A stretch of 64,000 nt of DNA from Rhopalosiphum padi (Eukaryota > Arthropoda > Insecta > Hemiptera > Aphididae): NCBI RefSeq assembly GCF_020882245.1, contig NC_083600.1, forward strand, positions 23,560,001-23,624,000, given 5' to 3'. Each line of letters begins with the position of its first letter. The stretch's first letter is position 1. A program made the translations under genes and the position numbers. Of this stretch, positions 38,776 through 51,036 are shown in pieces. The notes beneath the pieces are model-generated. The model worked only from the letters and a program-made list of their open reading frames with translations. It did not search any database and was not told the origin of the DNA.

Positions 38776-40763
38776 TTAGGAAGCTTCAGTCGTAGGGGTA
38801 GGACTTAAAGGAGGGGATGGAGTGTCTATTTCTATTACTACTCCTTGTTCAGAACTGGTAACAGCTTGTTGTGGCTGTACTTGAGCTTGTGGTTTTAAAT
38901 CAACTACAGCGACTGGCTGTATAGCACCAGCTGCTTGGGCTTCATTTTCCTGTTTATCTTTTTCTGTTGGCGGTTCTTCATCATCACTTATTGTCAAATC
39001 GATAAAAGATGACTTTAAGTTTTCAGATTCTTGGGGTTTGGAACTTTCAGGGCTAGGTTCTGTTTTGGGCTCAATGCATTTTTCATCGTCACTATCTAAA
39101 TCCACAGAATCAATAGGTTTTACTTTAGTTTCAGGAGTACTATTGGTGGTTTTTGTCTCTTTATTTTCTTCATAAACTATCCATGTACCATCAGCCAAAA
39201 TTTCAATTTCTTTGGTGCAGTATTTAAGAGTTGGACTTGAAACAACTTCCAAAAAATAATTTTCTATTTGTATATCATCATACAAACAAGGCTTATTGCA
39301 AGTTGGGCACATCCAAGTTGGCTTTTTTTCATTCATTAAAATAAATGTACTAGCATCAAAACACTGTAAATGATCACAGTGTATAGACTTAGCTGGTATT
39401 TTCATTCTCATTTTACCCAATGGACACACTAAAGAAAAACGATAAGATGTGGTTGCCAAATCTGGGTCAACATCCGCTAACTTTTTAATAATATAATTTT
39501 TGGTCTCTTCTGCACTTCTTCCTCCTTTATCTTGAAGTTTTTTTATTAAAATATCTGATGTTAATTTCTTTACAAGATACATTGCCATAACGTAATTTTT
39601 TCCATCAGGGGACCAATTTACAGTTATTGTGTTGCTAACGATTGGAGAAAGTTTAACAAGTTGAGTGCAATTGATTGGTCTTGCAGTTCTTCTAGATTCA
39701 GTTCCTGGTCGAGTATTAGGAGCAGTAGGTGGTAATGGACATGCTTTCATCCCAAGTCGTATATGTAATCCAAGAGGCATATAATCTGGCGACTCATTAG
39801 ACACAGGCTCTACTAATTGACAAATTCGAATCTGGAATTGATAAAGATAATCATTTTTTCCATGAGAAATATCACGATTCATAGCAACAAAATTGGCTTG
39901 TTCAACTGACAGAACAAGTTTGAATGTAGCTTCTTTCATACCTGAAATAAAATAGATAAATATAAATACATTTAAAAAAATGATCATAAAATATTGCTAC
40001 CTCTAGGAACATTTTGTAATGTACATCTGTCCAAGCCAGAAAGAAGAGTTGGCTTAATAACTTCGTCAATAACTTCATAAAATGGTAATTTTTTGAACTT
40101 GATTTGAGCTACAGTTTCAAGAGATGGGACGTAAGAATTGTTTCCACTAGTTGATGTTTTCATATTATCAAATCCCAATGTATCTTGCGTTATTACAATA
40201 TTCACTTGATGATTTGACGGTATTTGGGTTGATACTATAGTACGAGGTCCAGATGACTGATAACTGCCAGATATATACTGAATATTATTATTAGCCATAG
40301 TGTTTCCAGGAATAGAATTTGCTCCAATGTGGTTACCATACATGCCTCTTTGCATTTGGGGCATAACTTGAGGTAATCCAGCACGTGCCGTCATATGCAT
40401 TGATTGTTGAGGATATTGTGGTGGTTGGTACATTCTTTGTTGTGGGTTTTGCATCTGACCCATAGATATCATCTGCCTCTGTTGTTGATTTTGCAATAAA
40501 CTGCGCATCATAATATCATTATTAGGCATATCAGTTTGCACGGAACGATATATTTCATATATTTTTGCTATATATGCTGCATAGTTCATGTTAGCTGGTC
40601 TAGACCTTAACAAATCAATTGCCCGTTCTTTTAGTTCGGATTTTCGACCTGCTTTATTTCGACCAAAAGCTGCCAATAATGCTTGCAAATCATTAGTCCG
40701 GAAACTATTCAGCATATTTCTATAACCTTCATCAGAAGATGAATAATTACTCAAATTATTCAT
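38776..40763 (-). CDS. Su(var)2-10: PIAS / Su(var)2-10 SUMO E3 ligase (two coding exons, 642 aa)
   Basis: This nuclear E3 SUMO ligase recruits Ubc9~SUMO to chromatin and signalling substrates. Coding exons on the minus strand are 40763-40001 and 39941-38776, joined in phase through a 59-bp intron with GTAGCA donor and TTTCAG acceptor. Residues 18-52 form a SAP DNA-binding domain (LQALLAAFGRNKAGRKSELK). A Met/Gln-rich linker follows, then the PINIT region. The SP-RING at 427-469 keeps C427, C443, H445, C448 and CPTC (466-469). Acidic SUMO-interaction motifs follow (SVDLDSDDE near 533, FIDLTISDDEE near 567, VVIEID near 622). The ATG at 40763 was chosen because it lies 5 bp after a TTTTTTAG acceptor and matches the start of the SAP region; the in-frame GTG upstream is not a start. 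Length fits the family. Confidence 0.96.
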
Positions 40764-41963
40764 TGTCACTAAAAAAAATAAAAATATTTTCTGTTAAATT
40801 TATAATTTGTAATGATCACATAATAAAAATAAATACATAATCTTTAAAATATGGTTTGTTATATCTGTAACCCTTTTGGATTTATGATAAATTATTAAAA
40901 TCTTGGTAACCAGATAAAATCTTGTAAGGGGTAACAACAATTTGAAAGCTCATCCCAGGACTAGATGTCTAAAAAGGCTTATATAAACAAACCTAGATTA
41001 GTTAATGAGTTACACTTTTCTTCAAGCTTACTAAAATACCATAAAAAAATGAATTAATAGTGACACGTCACATGCTACTCAATATTTTCTCTGCTACATG
41101 GAAAACCAATGAATTATTAATACATATAATATGTGGGTCCTTATTTCTGTTACCTACGTTAAGTTTAGGCATAAAATGTTTAAGCGGTGGTAGGATAATA
41201 ACTAATAAGTTTTTGTGAACCTATTTTCCTCATTTGAGTTTACCATGTTTATATTTCATGCGAGCAGTTTTGGCGTGTTTGCATTTACATTCATCTACCT
41301 ACAGTTTGACGTTGAGATTTAAATATTTCATATTATTCTTTATCAGTTGTCAACAGACTGAATGGCATATCAATCAAACACTGCTCAATTTCTTGATGTT
41401 CGATAATGGCACATTTACATTTATTATAGGCTTTTTGGGGTTTAGAATTTGAAGTCATAAATACATGTTTCAAACAATTGTACTTATAAGTTGAGTTTTA
41501 ATGTAACTATTATAATGCAAACAGAATTTGGACAAGTAAAATCATGATTAAATAAAAACATGTGATTAAAAAGAAAATGTATCAATGAAGTTGGTATGGT
41601 AACATTATCATATTATGCATTGGTTGCTAGGGATAACTTAAGAACTTTAATACAAAATTAATCAGAAAAAAAAAATTGATATTTTACCTAATTTTAATAA
41701 ACTCACTTAAAATTCAATATTTATTTCAATCTCTACTCCATAGTCAATACAAAATCTATAACTGCTATTAAAATTATAATTTCTTTTATAATGGATTGAT
41801 TATATTATGTAATATACTGTAATTAATATTCTTTGTTTTCACTTTTTGAAATAATTGTTGAGCTATCTTAGTTTTAATACTAGAAGTTGCAAATAAATAA
41901 AGATAAAATTCATGGAATAGCTATCCTCCTTTTTAGAGACTAAATTCTATGATAAAAAGAATT

Positions 41964-41986
41964 AAAAAAAAAAAAAAAAAAAAAAA
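41964..41986. repeat. Poly(A) tract
   Basis: A run of 23 adenines. Confidence 0.95.
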
Positions 41987-42156
41987 CAATTAAATAAATT
42001 TACATTACTATTTAATATTTTTTTTATACAAACAACAGGTTAAAATGTATTATTTTGTTCTTTTGGTAGACAAATTGAAATTTTGATTTTAAGTTTTAAG
42101 ATAGTTATAATTTTGAATGTTTATAGATAATATATTATAATATATTTTCAGATGTA

Positions 42157-42370
42157 CAGTAGAACCTCAATTATCCGAACCTCCGTTATACAAACTGCAA
42201 TTAGTGTATCCGAAAGTTTGTGAGACTTGTCTGCAGAAAAGCGCGTAGCAGTTCATCGTCAAATAAAAATCGATAATTTTGTCAAAAAAATATAATAAAC
42301 ATTATATTATGTTCCTATGAATGTAATGTATTTTTAATAATGTCATCTATGTAATTCTAATAAAATATTT

Positions 42371-42401
<31 letters not shown>

Positions 42402-42497
42402 TGTATGTACATAATATAAAATATTTAACTGTTAAAAAAATATTTTTTTTATATTTTCCAATATCTGAACTTTTGTTCAATAATCAAGGTTCTACTG
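42157..42497. mobile_element. Pogo/Tigger-type DNA transposon remnant, 341 bp
   Basis: The ends are CAGTAGAACCT and, inverted, AGGTTCTACTG, flanked by TA on both sides, the Tc1-mariner target. Near the left end the plus strand still reads GLSAEKRVAVHRQIKIDNFV then a stop, resembling the C-terminal tail of pogo/Tigger transposases. The copy is therefore an internally deleted element and not autonomous. An (AAT)n tract lies at 42371-42398. Confidence 0.85.
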
Positions 42498-43498
42498 TAC
42501 GTATAAAAAGGGGATAATTTTTGTTTTCTATGTACATAAAATTGTTGTACATTCATTGTTATAAATATTAAAAGCTTACAGTCGAAAATCACTGTTATAT
42601 TCTTCATAACTGTCATTTTTCAAAAAGTGTTTTGGTATCAATTCTTTTCTTCTAACTAAGTAACGGGTAATTTAACTTTTAGAATATTTTCTTTAATCTT
42701 TACGAGGAATAAATGTTTGACACATTAATTGCTATTTATTTTATTTGTTATTTATTACCTATTACAAATTCCTCTAGTTATTGCAATACCATACTTGTTT
42801 AAAATAAAAAGTTGACTGGGTAATGAGGACATCATTCCATATTTGTTGTCTCCGTCTTATAACAATATAACAAATTTGATTTCAGCATAATCCATTTTAT
42901 GTTGTTAGCTTTAATATTATTAAAATATTATATTGAGCTAGGTATTATCAAACTCAAAGCTAAGAGCATTGTTAAAGGCATAACATAGACTAATTCATAT
43001 CTAAATTTTAAAATGAGATGATCATTTTAAAGTTTTGATATTTTACATGGCTACACAACTAAGTTAAAATTAAAATACATATCAATAAAAGCCTACGTGA
43101 TGCCCTAGATAATTTTCTTACCACTAAGTCGAATAAGTAAATTTACGCAAACTATTAAAGAAAACTGCAACAAATTGATTGTTGTGAATTCAAATTTTTA
43201 TGGTGTACGTTAGTAAGCCGAAAAGAACATAAGCAAATACGACGTCCTCTTATTTAAATTTACAGTGGTATTACAAACAATAACTATATACAGTAACCAT
43301 GAAAAATAAATAACTATTTTAATTTCAATAATCGTAACTATGTATTGGTAGCTAACAGATGGACGGACTCAAAGAGAATATAAGATGTTATAAACTTAAA
43401 TTTTAAAAAACAAGCATAGGCGACAAAACAACATTTATGCCTTAATGCCATGATTTCAAAAATTATATTGAAATATTAAGAAAGTACGAAACAATTAC

Positions 43499-43717
43499 CT
43501 GTAATATTATGGTTTTTTCTTTAAATTGAGTTATACGTCAAAATTAATTTGAGCAATCTACGACGTTAGTGACAGTCGTCGAATCTTAGCATCACGCGCC
43601 GATTACCATGTGTACATGTCGCTTCACAACACAAATTGGTTTTGGACGTTTAGGTGAGATAGTGCGGTACCGAGAAAAGTGTGGAGAACGAAACCGCGGT
43701 TATAGCAGTGTTACTGA
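43499..43717 (-). promoter_or_regulatory. Su(var)2-10: Probable promoter and untranslated first exon of the PIAS gene
   Basis: On the minus strand an initiator-like TCAGT lies at 43717-43713. A GC-richer transcribed stretch follows, with a strong donor ATTACAG|GTAATT and the exon ending at 43499. Only the PIAS coding exon, 2.7 kb downstream, has a fitting acceptor. On the plus strand the same island has a donor-like ACCGTAAGT near 43850, so it may be bidirectional. Splicing is inferred, not seen. Confidence 0.5.
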
Positions 43718-43860
43718 ACGCTGAAGTAAACGTGAAAAATAAAAACCGTTCGTTTTACGTTTGCCGAATGACGATGAATAACAATCATCGATCATCAGCC
43801 AAAAATCAATAACAATTTAACAGTCAGAAATCAGAATGACGCTTTAGACCGTAAGTTAGT

Positions 43861-44950
43861 ATGAGAGTCGATAGTCGAGAGGGTCGAGAGGGACGCTTTG
43901 TAATGGTTGTAACACTTGTGACTTGTAAATCATTGGGTGATGTTATCAGATATTCTGATGCCACCATAGGTAGATATATTTTAAAGAAAAACGTATTATT
44001 ATGTATAGTCTATGGAGGCTACCTTATAATTCTAGTATCCGACAACAGTGTAGCACTGTAGTCTGTAGTCCCGGCATCCCGTCCCATCCCGTAAAACCAG
44101 TCCTGTCGACGAGTACGATAATTTCACGGCTAAACGAACGTGCACAGAAACGGCAAAAAATCCTAACCAACGGAATTGTTATTTATTATGCACACATGTC
44201 ACTATCTAGCGGAGTAATGTTTCTAATATTAACAAAGGAACTCATACTATTTTTTTATAGTGTCCAGTAGCGCCAGTAGCGGTAGGTATCAATGGTATCA
44301 TTGTATCAACATTAACTAATTTAACTATCAAGAATTCAAGACTTCAAGAGTACCCCGCGTTTGCTCGTCATTGAGTAGGTCATTATTAAAAATGGGTGTA
44401 ACAAATACAAATTCGAATTCAATGTTCTATAATATTTGATGACAAATCAATAATCAATGAATTTGATGAACAACTTACTAAGAATTTTGTATTAAAAATT
44501 GTCTTAACCACTAATATAAATATTTTGTGAAATATTCAAGTCTATACAATTATTGAATTACGACACAAAAACAAAATCGACTGTTTTGAAAATTTTGTAT
44601 TGCCTAACAATTCCTGTTTTTCTTTAACTTGTTTCTGTTCTTTTACTGATTAGGTATTTTATGAAATACTGTACATTTTTACTCATTCTATGTATCAAAC
44701 AAATCCATTTTGCTACCAAAAACTGTCACTGAAATTGAAAATCGAAGCATTATTTGTACTATTAAATAAATCACAGTCGAACGGAATAGAAATCATTGTA
44801 ATTTGTAATTATTTATTTCCCCACCAAAATCTAAAACAAGTAAAAATTGCGTCAAAAGTTATAAAAACATAAGTATTTTTTTAAATAAAATTTAATTTTC
44901 AATTGAACACTTTTAGTAAATCATAATTTTTTGATTTTTTTATCTCAATA
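43861..44950. other. Spacer between the PIAS promoter and the GC-rich island
   Basis: Two overlapping plus-strand ORFs (43861-44061 and 44001-44270) have no recognisable domain and overlap each other, so they are not called as genes. No other feature is visible apart from a balanced-composition stretch up to about 44280. Confidence 0.35.
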
Positions 44951-44959
44951 GTCATTATA

Positions 44960-45507
44960 TGATCACCCGTTTTCCGCCCTGACACCGGGCACCGCGGTAA
45001 TGCATCGTCGTAGCCGGTGCACGCACTGCAGCGCGTCGCTGGTTCGCTCACCAACGTCCGTCACTCCGTCGAGGCATCCACAGTCGACTACACCTACAAA
45101 ATAATACTACGACTGTACGAGTACGACGACGAGTGACGACCGCAGCACAACCGGACCCACCATTGCCGCTGCCACCAACTGCAACAGTAGCCATTTACCT
45201 AGTCGCCGCAGCTATTCCATCACTCGGCCATTTTGATTGTCGTTTTCGCCGCGATTCGACAGGCCAGTCGTTTAACCAGTGTGTGTGTTCTGCGGCCGTT
45301 CAGCGCGCGACGCACTCCGTTACCAAGGGCTCCCGCGGACCATCGTCATCGGGCGGTCCGATAATAACAGTCACACTGGGACCCATGTTTTAGCCCCGGT
45401 CCGGTTTTGCGTGTGAGCAACGGGCCCTCAGTGCCCTACTATTGCCGCCTAACCACCAGAGTTCGGCCCCGGTTAATACAGACACCATCGGGAAACGTAC
45501 CCAAGAG
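44960..45507 (+). promoter_or_regulatory. CpG-rich island with a candidate alternative first exon of the ZC3H18-like gene
   Basis: About 550 bp of strikingly GC- and CpG-rich DNA ends at a strong donor CCAAGAG|GTGAGC (exon end 45507). The next plus-strand acceptor with a matching gene is at 46420. ORFs crossing the island have no domain and compositional repeats only, so it is read as a promoter with an untranslated exon. Whether it belongs to the ZC3H18-like gene is inference. Confidence 0.45.
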
Positions 45508-46008
45508 GTGAGCGAACTAGTGTCCTCGCTCGCACTGGGTGACGGACCTATTTATTTATTTTTTATAATAATATATTATGAGGTAAAGGACGACGACGCG
45601 GACACACACCGGCAATCGTGTCCGTATACACCGTGCTCGTGGCACGCACGATTCGCCGCCAGTCGTCGTGTGGTGTGTGTGTGTGTCATTTCGCTATCGT
45701 TGTTATTAATTATTATTTTCTTATGACGATGGTTATAATAATTATAATAATAATAATAATATGATGTCGAAATATATATCATAATAATATATTATTAACT
45801 ATTATAATATTATGCATTATAATAACAATAATAATAATATAAATAATTTATTTGTGCATTTTATCTTCTTCTTTATTCAATTAGTTTTCAGCGAAAAAAA
45901 ATAATGAGTATTTTTTTTATCGACGACTTTTTTTAACTTAATTCAAGCCGAGAGTACATTTAGATATACCGGATATCCAATTAAATTTGTTTTTTTTTTT
46001 TACTTTAA
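45508..46008. other. Intron or spacer with AAT-rich simple repeats
   Basis: This holds (TAA)n-like and (TG)n-like simple sequence around 45670-45840 and no coding exon. Confidence 0.4.
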
Positions 46009-46158
46009 TCAGTTAGTTTGTGTCGTGAAAGTCTCGTCGATCGCGTGTTGCTCTGTCTTCCGTAAACTTATTCTAAGTATTAAAGTTATGTATTTATCGA
46101 CAAAAAGTGTGTTCCCGTTATATATTTTGGCACCTCGATATGCTCGCTGCGATGGAAG
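46009..46158 (+). promoter_or_regulatory. Probable promoter and 5'UTR exon of the ZC3H18-like gene
   Basis: An initiator-like AATCAGTTAG (TCAGT at 46009-46013) is followed by GC-richer sequence. A donor GGAAG|GTAAGA ends the exon at 46158, and the acceptor of exon 2 lies at 46419-46420. The exon ends with two short in-frame ATGs (46140 and 46152). Spliced to exon 2, these give a short upstream ORF in a different frame from the main start. Confidence 0.55.
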
Positions 46159-46444
46159 GTAAGATCTACCAGAAAACAGCGATCTTTGGGTGGGTTGGGC
46201 CTCTTTCAGGATAAATGGTCGTTCTACTGATATAATATAAATTTCATAATTTTATTTATTTGTTTAATTTGAAATTTTTCAATGTTCTAATACATAAAGG
46301 TTTCATTATAAGTTCAGGATTATATTTTTAGACAAATTTCACCTATGCTTCTTATCCTGAACTTTATAGTATTCATAATTTTAAACATAGAATTTTCTAA
46401 TGGGAATTATGTATGCTTAGGAGCGGTGTATTTAACGTGCACAA

Positions 46445-49400
46445 ATGGAATCAGACAATTCTACAAATTCTGATGACTCGCAATCAAATAACTCAAGCCC
46501 ATCTGCATCACCAGAAACTGTAACTAGAGAGCAATCTGTCAGCGGTTCACCTTCAGCATCCAGTCATAATTCTGCCCCACAAAGCCCCGACAATAATAGT
46601 TCTGGGTCTCAAAGCATAGATAATGCAATACAAAGTCCAGAACAGGATAATGATGATGATGAAGATGATGATGATCCTCAGTCACCTGATAGTTCATCAT
46701 CTAAATCAAAAAGTCCTATTGTCGAACCTTGTAGTCCTGAACATCAACAAAATGATGAGCCACAAAGTCCAAGTTCAGAATCTAGTTCATCGAGTCGTGT
46801 ATCTTCTACAGCTGGTTCTCCTGACAGAAATAGCCATTCTCGACCGTCATCCAAAGTATCTTCAAGAAGCAATGAATCTGATAAAGAAACAAAAGAACCT
46901 CATGATAATTATTTATCGGATGTTTCTGATGAAGACTCAATGGACAATATAAATGATGATAATGCTTCCCAAGTAAAAGAAAATTATTTACATAGTTGAA
47001 TATGTATTATATATTATTTTTTTTTTTTTTACAGAAAAGTGCAAAAGAATGGAAAAGTGATAATGATACTCATTCTCCTTCGAAAGAAATTGTTATTCCA
47101 GTTAATGGTCATAACAATGTGGATGCTAAGATTGAGCCTAATGTAGTTAATGACCCTGAAGAACCTTTAGACTTCGAAGCTGAAGATGGAGAAGATGGGG
47201 AATGCGATGAACCAAAGCCAGTTAAAGACGAGACTGAGGTTGAAGAAGAAAAAGAACCTGAAGAACTCGAAGAAGGTGAAGTTTCTGATGAAGGTGAACA
47301 TCGGCCAGAAGAGACAGAACCCAGGCCGATATGTCGATTTTACTCGAGAGGTCAATGTACATGGGGTGCAAGCTGTCGGTGAGTAATATGCTGATAAAAA
47401 TATTAAAAGCCCTAAATAAATCTATCAAGAATGATCTATTTAGATTTTTACATCCGGGCGTTGCTGACAAAGGCAATTATTCAATGTTTGAAATGGTACG
47501 CCCAATACCACCACCTGGTAGTTTACCATCGTTTTATCCAAATGATTCTTATCGAACACATGAAAGAACTTTGGTAAATATTGTTTTTAGTTAATCTTTT
47601 TTTAAAATATAACATCAGCATAAGGGAGTTATATTGATTAGATTCCTGGAGGTCCGATTGCACCAATAAAAAAAGATGATATACCACCTGTTGAAACTGC
47701 TTGGGAAAGAGGATTACGTCAAGCTAAAGAGGTAAAGAGAATACTTTTATTCATAATATGAAACTGTAGAATAGTAATTAAATGAAAAAATAATTCTCAA
47801 ATTAAATATTTATATTGCATAATATTAGATACTTAAAAAGTCTAATAAAAAAAAAGAAACTGATATTGACTTTGAAGAAAAAAAAATGAACTTAACATCA
47901 AATCAAGAAGAAGTAGAAAAAGAAAATGATTACTATGCGCAGCGTCCAACAAGTCCAACTGCTTCACCTGCACTAAGCCCTCCTATAGAAAGATTGTTAG
48001 TAAAAAAAAAAAAAAAAATTAAGTTATTTTATTTTATTTATTTATTTTTTTTTTATAATAGCAAACCTGATTTAGAAGCTCGGCATCATAGGGGTCCTCT
48101 TCCAGATGCTTATGTGGATGAATTTATGCCACCACAAGTAGATTTTTACCATCATCGACCAGAATTTTGGCCTCCCCATCATGGTCGTCCTTTACCACAT
48201 TTTCCTCCTGGACATCCAATTGATTTTCATGCTCCTCCACGAAGAAATCCATATTATCCATATCCACCACCTGAACCTTATTATCATCCAGGTTTGAAAC
48301 CTCACCATCGAGGTTTGCCTCCTAAGTACCCTCCTAATAGAGAAGTAATAATGCAGCGCTCTGAAAAATCATACAGGTATGATATTTTATTTATTTAAAT
48401 TTTTTTATAACTATATATAAATATAATAAATTAATTGTAGTCCTCAACCTTCTGGTCATCGTAATAGAAGAGATAGGTCATCAAGTCGACCACGAAGAGG
48501 AGATGATTGGTCTGATCCATGGATGAGATCTAAATCACCTGGAGGTCGATCTAAACTTAGAGGAAGAAAGAAGTCTTATTCTTCTCATTCTTCATTCTCA
48601 TCATCGAGGTACTAAATAATTTTAATATTTTATCTACTAAATGACATTTTATAGTAATGTTAACAGATCCAGCAGTAGTTCAAGTAACTCAAGTTATAGC
48701 TCACGTAGTCGTTCAAGAGGTAGATCTAATTCAATTACAAAAAATAGGAAGAAAGCACCTCCATTGTCATTTAAAACATCTCCTGGTCGTAAAACTAGTA
48801 GAAAGCCAGGTAATTATTGTTACATTAATTCTTTAAATAACTAGGTTTAAAAAATTTGCTTAAATTCTTAGTTGATAACATATTTTATACTTAGTAATCA
48901 GTATATTTTAGTTATTATATTGTTTTGGTATATATTTTAGCATATTGACATTGTTTACTGATGTTCATGTATGAATTAAAGTTTAAAGTAGATAATTGTT
49001 GTTAATTTGTGTTAAATGATATATTTTTTAGATTTATCAAATAACTAATTTACTAAGTTTAAGTTCAAAATAAATCCTAGCATTTAATAAATAATAACTA
49101 AAGTTATATTTCATATTCATTGTTTATTTTACAAGTATTGTTTTTATATTTATAGTAAATATAAAACCAAAATAATATTTTGCAAAAATAATTGTCTCGT
49201 GCGTTTGTTATATTAATTTAAAATGCTATTTTAATTAATATTAGTGTTTTTTAATAATTGTATACATGCCATCACTAATTTTTATTTTAGAGAGAAATCC
49301 TTCTCCAGATGCATTTGACAAAAAACCAATGAGTCGATCAATGAATCCCCCAGTGCCAACTAATAGATGGTCTGTTTCTCCAACTAATACACCAGCTTCT

Positions 49401-51036
49401 ATACAGCCTGTACAGAGGTAGACTATATTTTTTACTGTATATTTTTATAAAATATTATATTATAACATTATTTTAGAGCCAGACAAATGCCAATGCCACC
49501 TAGGTTTGCAGTAAATAAATCAAGCGGAGTTAAGTCTCCAGCTACTACTCATACCTCTTCATCTTCATCAAGCAGTGAATCAGCCTCTGGATCAGGTTCT
49601 TCAGAATCTTCTGACTCGAGTGGTTCAGAATCTTCATCTGAAGGAGGAAGTCCAAAACAAAAAAAACTAGGATTGTCTCCCAATAAATTGCTTAAAAAAA
49701 AAGTATATATAAACATACAAGATAATTGTAAATATTTATGTAATTATCAATATTGTTTAGATGCAGAAAGCAGAAATGAAATTAAATAAGAAGAAAATGG
49801 CAGCTCCAATCGTCCCTCCAGTTAAAAAAGGTAAAATATATATATATATATTAAAAGTTCAAGAATTAAATTATAGCTATTTTAACATTTTTTAGAAAAA
49901 TCAATTTCTCAAGGAAAAAAGAGATCATTAGAATCCGATAATGATGATACTAAAAGTTCTTCTCCTCCAAGAGTAAGTACTTTCATATTATGCAACATTT
50001 TAGAATACTTCATCTGCATGTATAGTCATAATTCATAAATGTAAACATAGAAATGCATTCAGCATAACCAATTTTTGCATTATTAACTTTAATTTTAAAG
50101 TAAATTACCTATTATCAAACTTAGGTATAAATATTACTTAGAACACCTCAAGCATTTATAGACATTTCAATTTTAAAAAGACTTAAATATTGTTTACATT
50201 GTAGTATAAAAACTAAATACAATCCCGCATAAATTTAGTACAATTTGAATGTTTCCATGTAAATATTACATAATATAAGGTAAATTAAAGCCTATGAGTT
50301 TTCCCAGTGTTGCTTATGACTATGTATAATATACCTAATTTATAGGTGGATGATGCTGTGATGGGCACTGGTAGCCCATAAGATATTTGAATATATAACA
50401 ACATACAATATTTTCCAAATTTTAATATAATAAATTTACTATTTACTAATACTAAATTATATATTATTTCTAAATAAAATATAATAAAAGTATAATATAA
50501 TATTTTGTTGAGTAGACAATTAATAATAAATGTTGATTAAGAATCTATTTTTTGGCTATTGGTTTTATAATCTTTAACAGTAAAAGAACTTTTTTTATAT
50601 TCATAATCTTATTAAACAATTGTACTAACAAAATTGTTTGTTTTACATTAAGTAGGGTATAAGGTATATTTTAAATCATTTTTATACCTAATAAAATCAT
50701 CTAATTAGTATTTAGTAATTTTTTTTTTAAATCTAAATATTTTTATTATTTTTACTACCTATTGTAATAGTTTTTTGTGCATCAAATCCGTGACCTATTA
50801 ATAAACATTAAATTATTAAATGCAAAAAAGTTAAAAGTTGTATTAAATCACACTAATAGTTTTTAAGTTGGGTTTTTTAATAGGTATTTAAATCAAATAA
50901 TAGTTTTATTAAGATAAACATTATTTTTTTATAGAAGAAAGGAGGAGCAGCACCATCAAGACGAGAAGAGTTGTTAAAACAACTGAAGGCTGTAGAAGAT
51001 GCCATTGCTCGGAAAAAGTCCAAAGTAGCATTGTAA
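46445..51036 (+). CDS. ZC3H18: ZC3H18-like CCCH zinc-finger protein (13 coding exons, 828 aa)
   Basis: ZC3H18 links the nuclear cap-binding complex to RNA export and decay machinery. Coding exons: 46445-46972, 47035-47378, 47444-47573, 47642-47731, 47829-47995, 48062-48376, 48441-48608, 48667-48809, 49291-49417, 49477-49702, 49761-49830, 49896-49972 and 50935-51036. All have GT/AG ends and consistent phases (2487 nt). The N-terminus is Ser/Asp-rich and acidic. The single C3H1 finger uses C276, C284, C290 and H294 (C-x7-C-x5-C-x3-H) and is split by an intron. A Pro/His/Tyr-rich part follows, then RS-like and Ser-rich tracts. The conserved C-terminal coiled coil is SRREELLKQLKAVEDAIARK. Upstream of the ATG the frame has a TAA, which fixes the start. 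The donor after 47995 is GTTAGT, chosen because only phase 2 keeps the frame. Human ZC3H18 is somewhat longer. Confidence 0.94.

Larger units (their letters stand above)
40769..43498 (-). other. Probable 5' intron of the PIAS gene
   Basis: This stretch lies between a minus-strand donor (GTAATT at 43498) and the acceptor just before the PIAS start. It has no coding exon. It contains a Tc1/pogo-type element (42157-42497), a 23-bp A tract (41964-41986) and an (AAT)n tract inside the element. Confidence 0.5.

Noticed and set aside
40764..40769. Upstream GTG as start of the PIAS protein
   Set aside because: It is not an ATG and overlaps the splice acceptor; the ATG at 40763 is the first proper start.
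45133..45726. Plus-strand ORFs of 86 and 94 codons in the CpG island
   Set aside because: They are low-complexity Ser/Pro/Thr readings of GC-rich DNA with no domain, overlap in different frames, and are cut by a strong donor; read as untranslated exon and promoter.
46623..46952. 109-codon Met/Leu-rich ORF inside the ZC3H18-like gene
   Set aside because: It is a frame-shifted shadow of the Ser/Asp-rich exon 2.
47167..47476. Minus-strand Phe-rich ORFs
   Set aside because: They are antisense shadows of the acidic exon carrying the CCCH finger.
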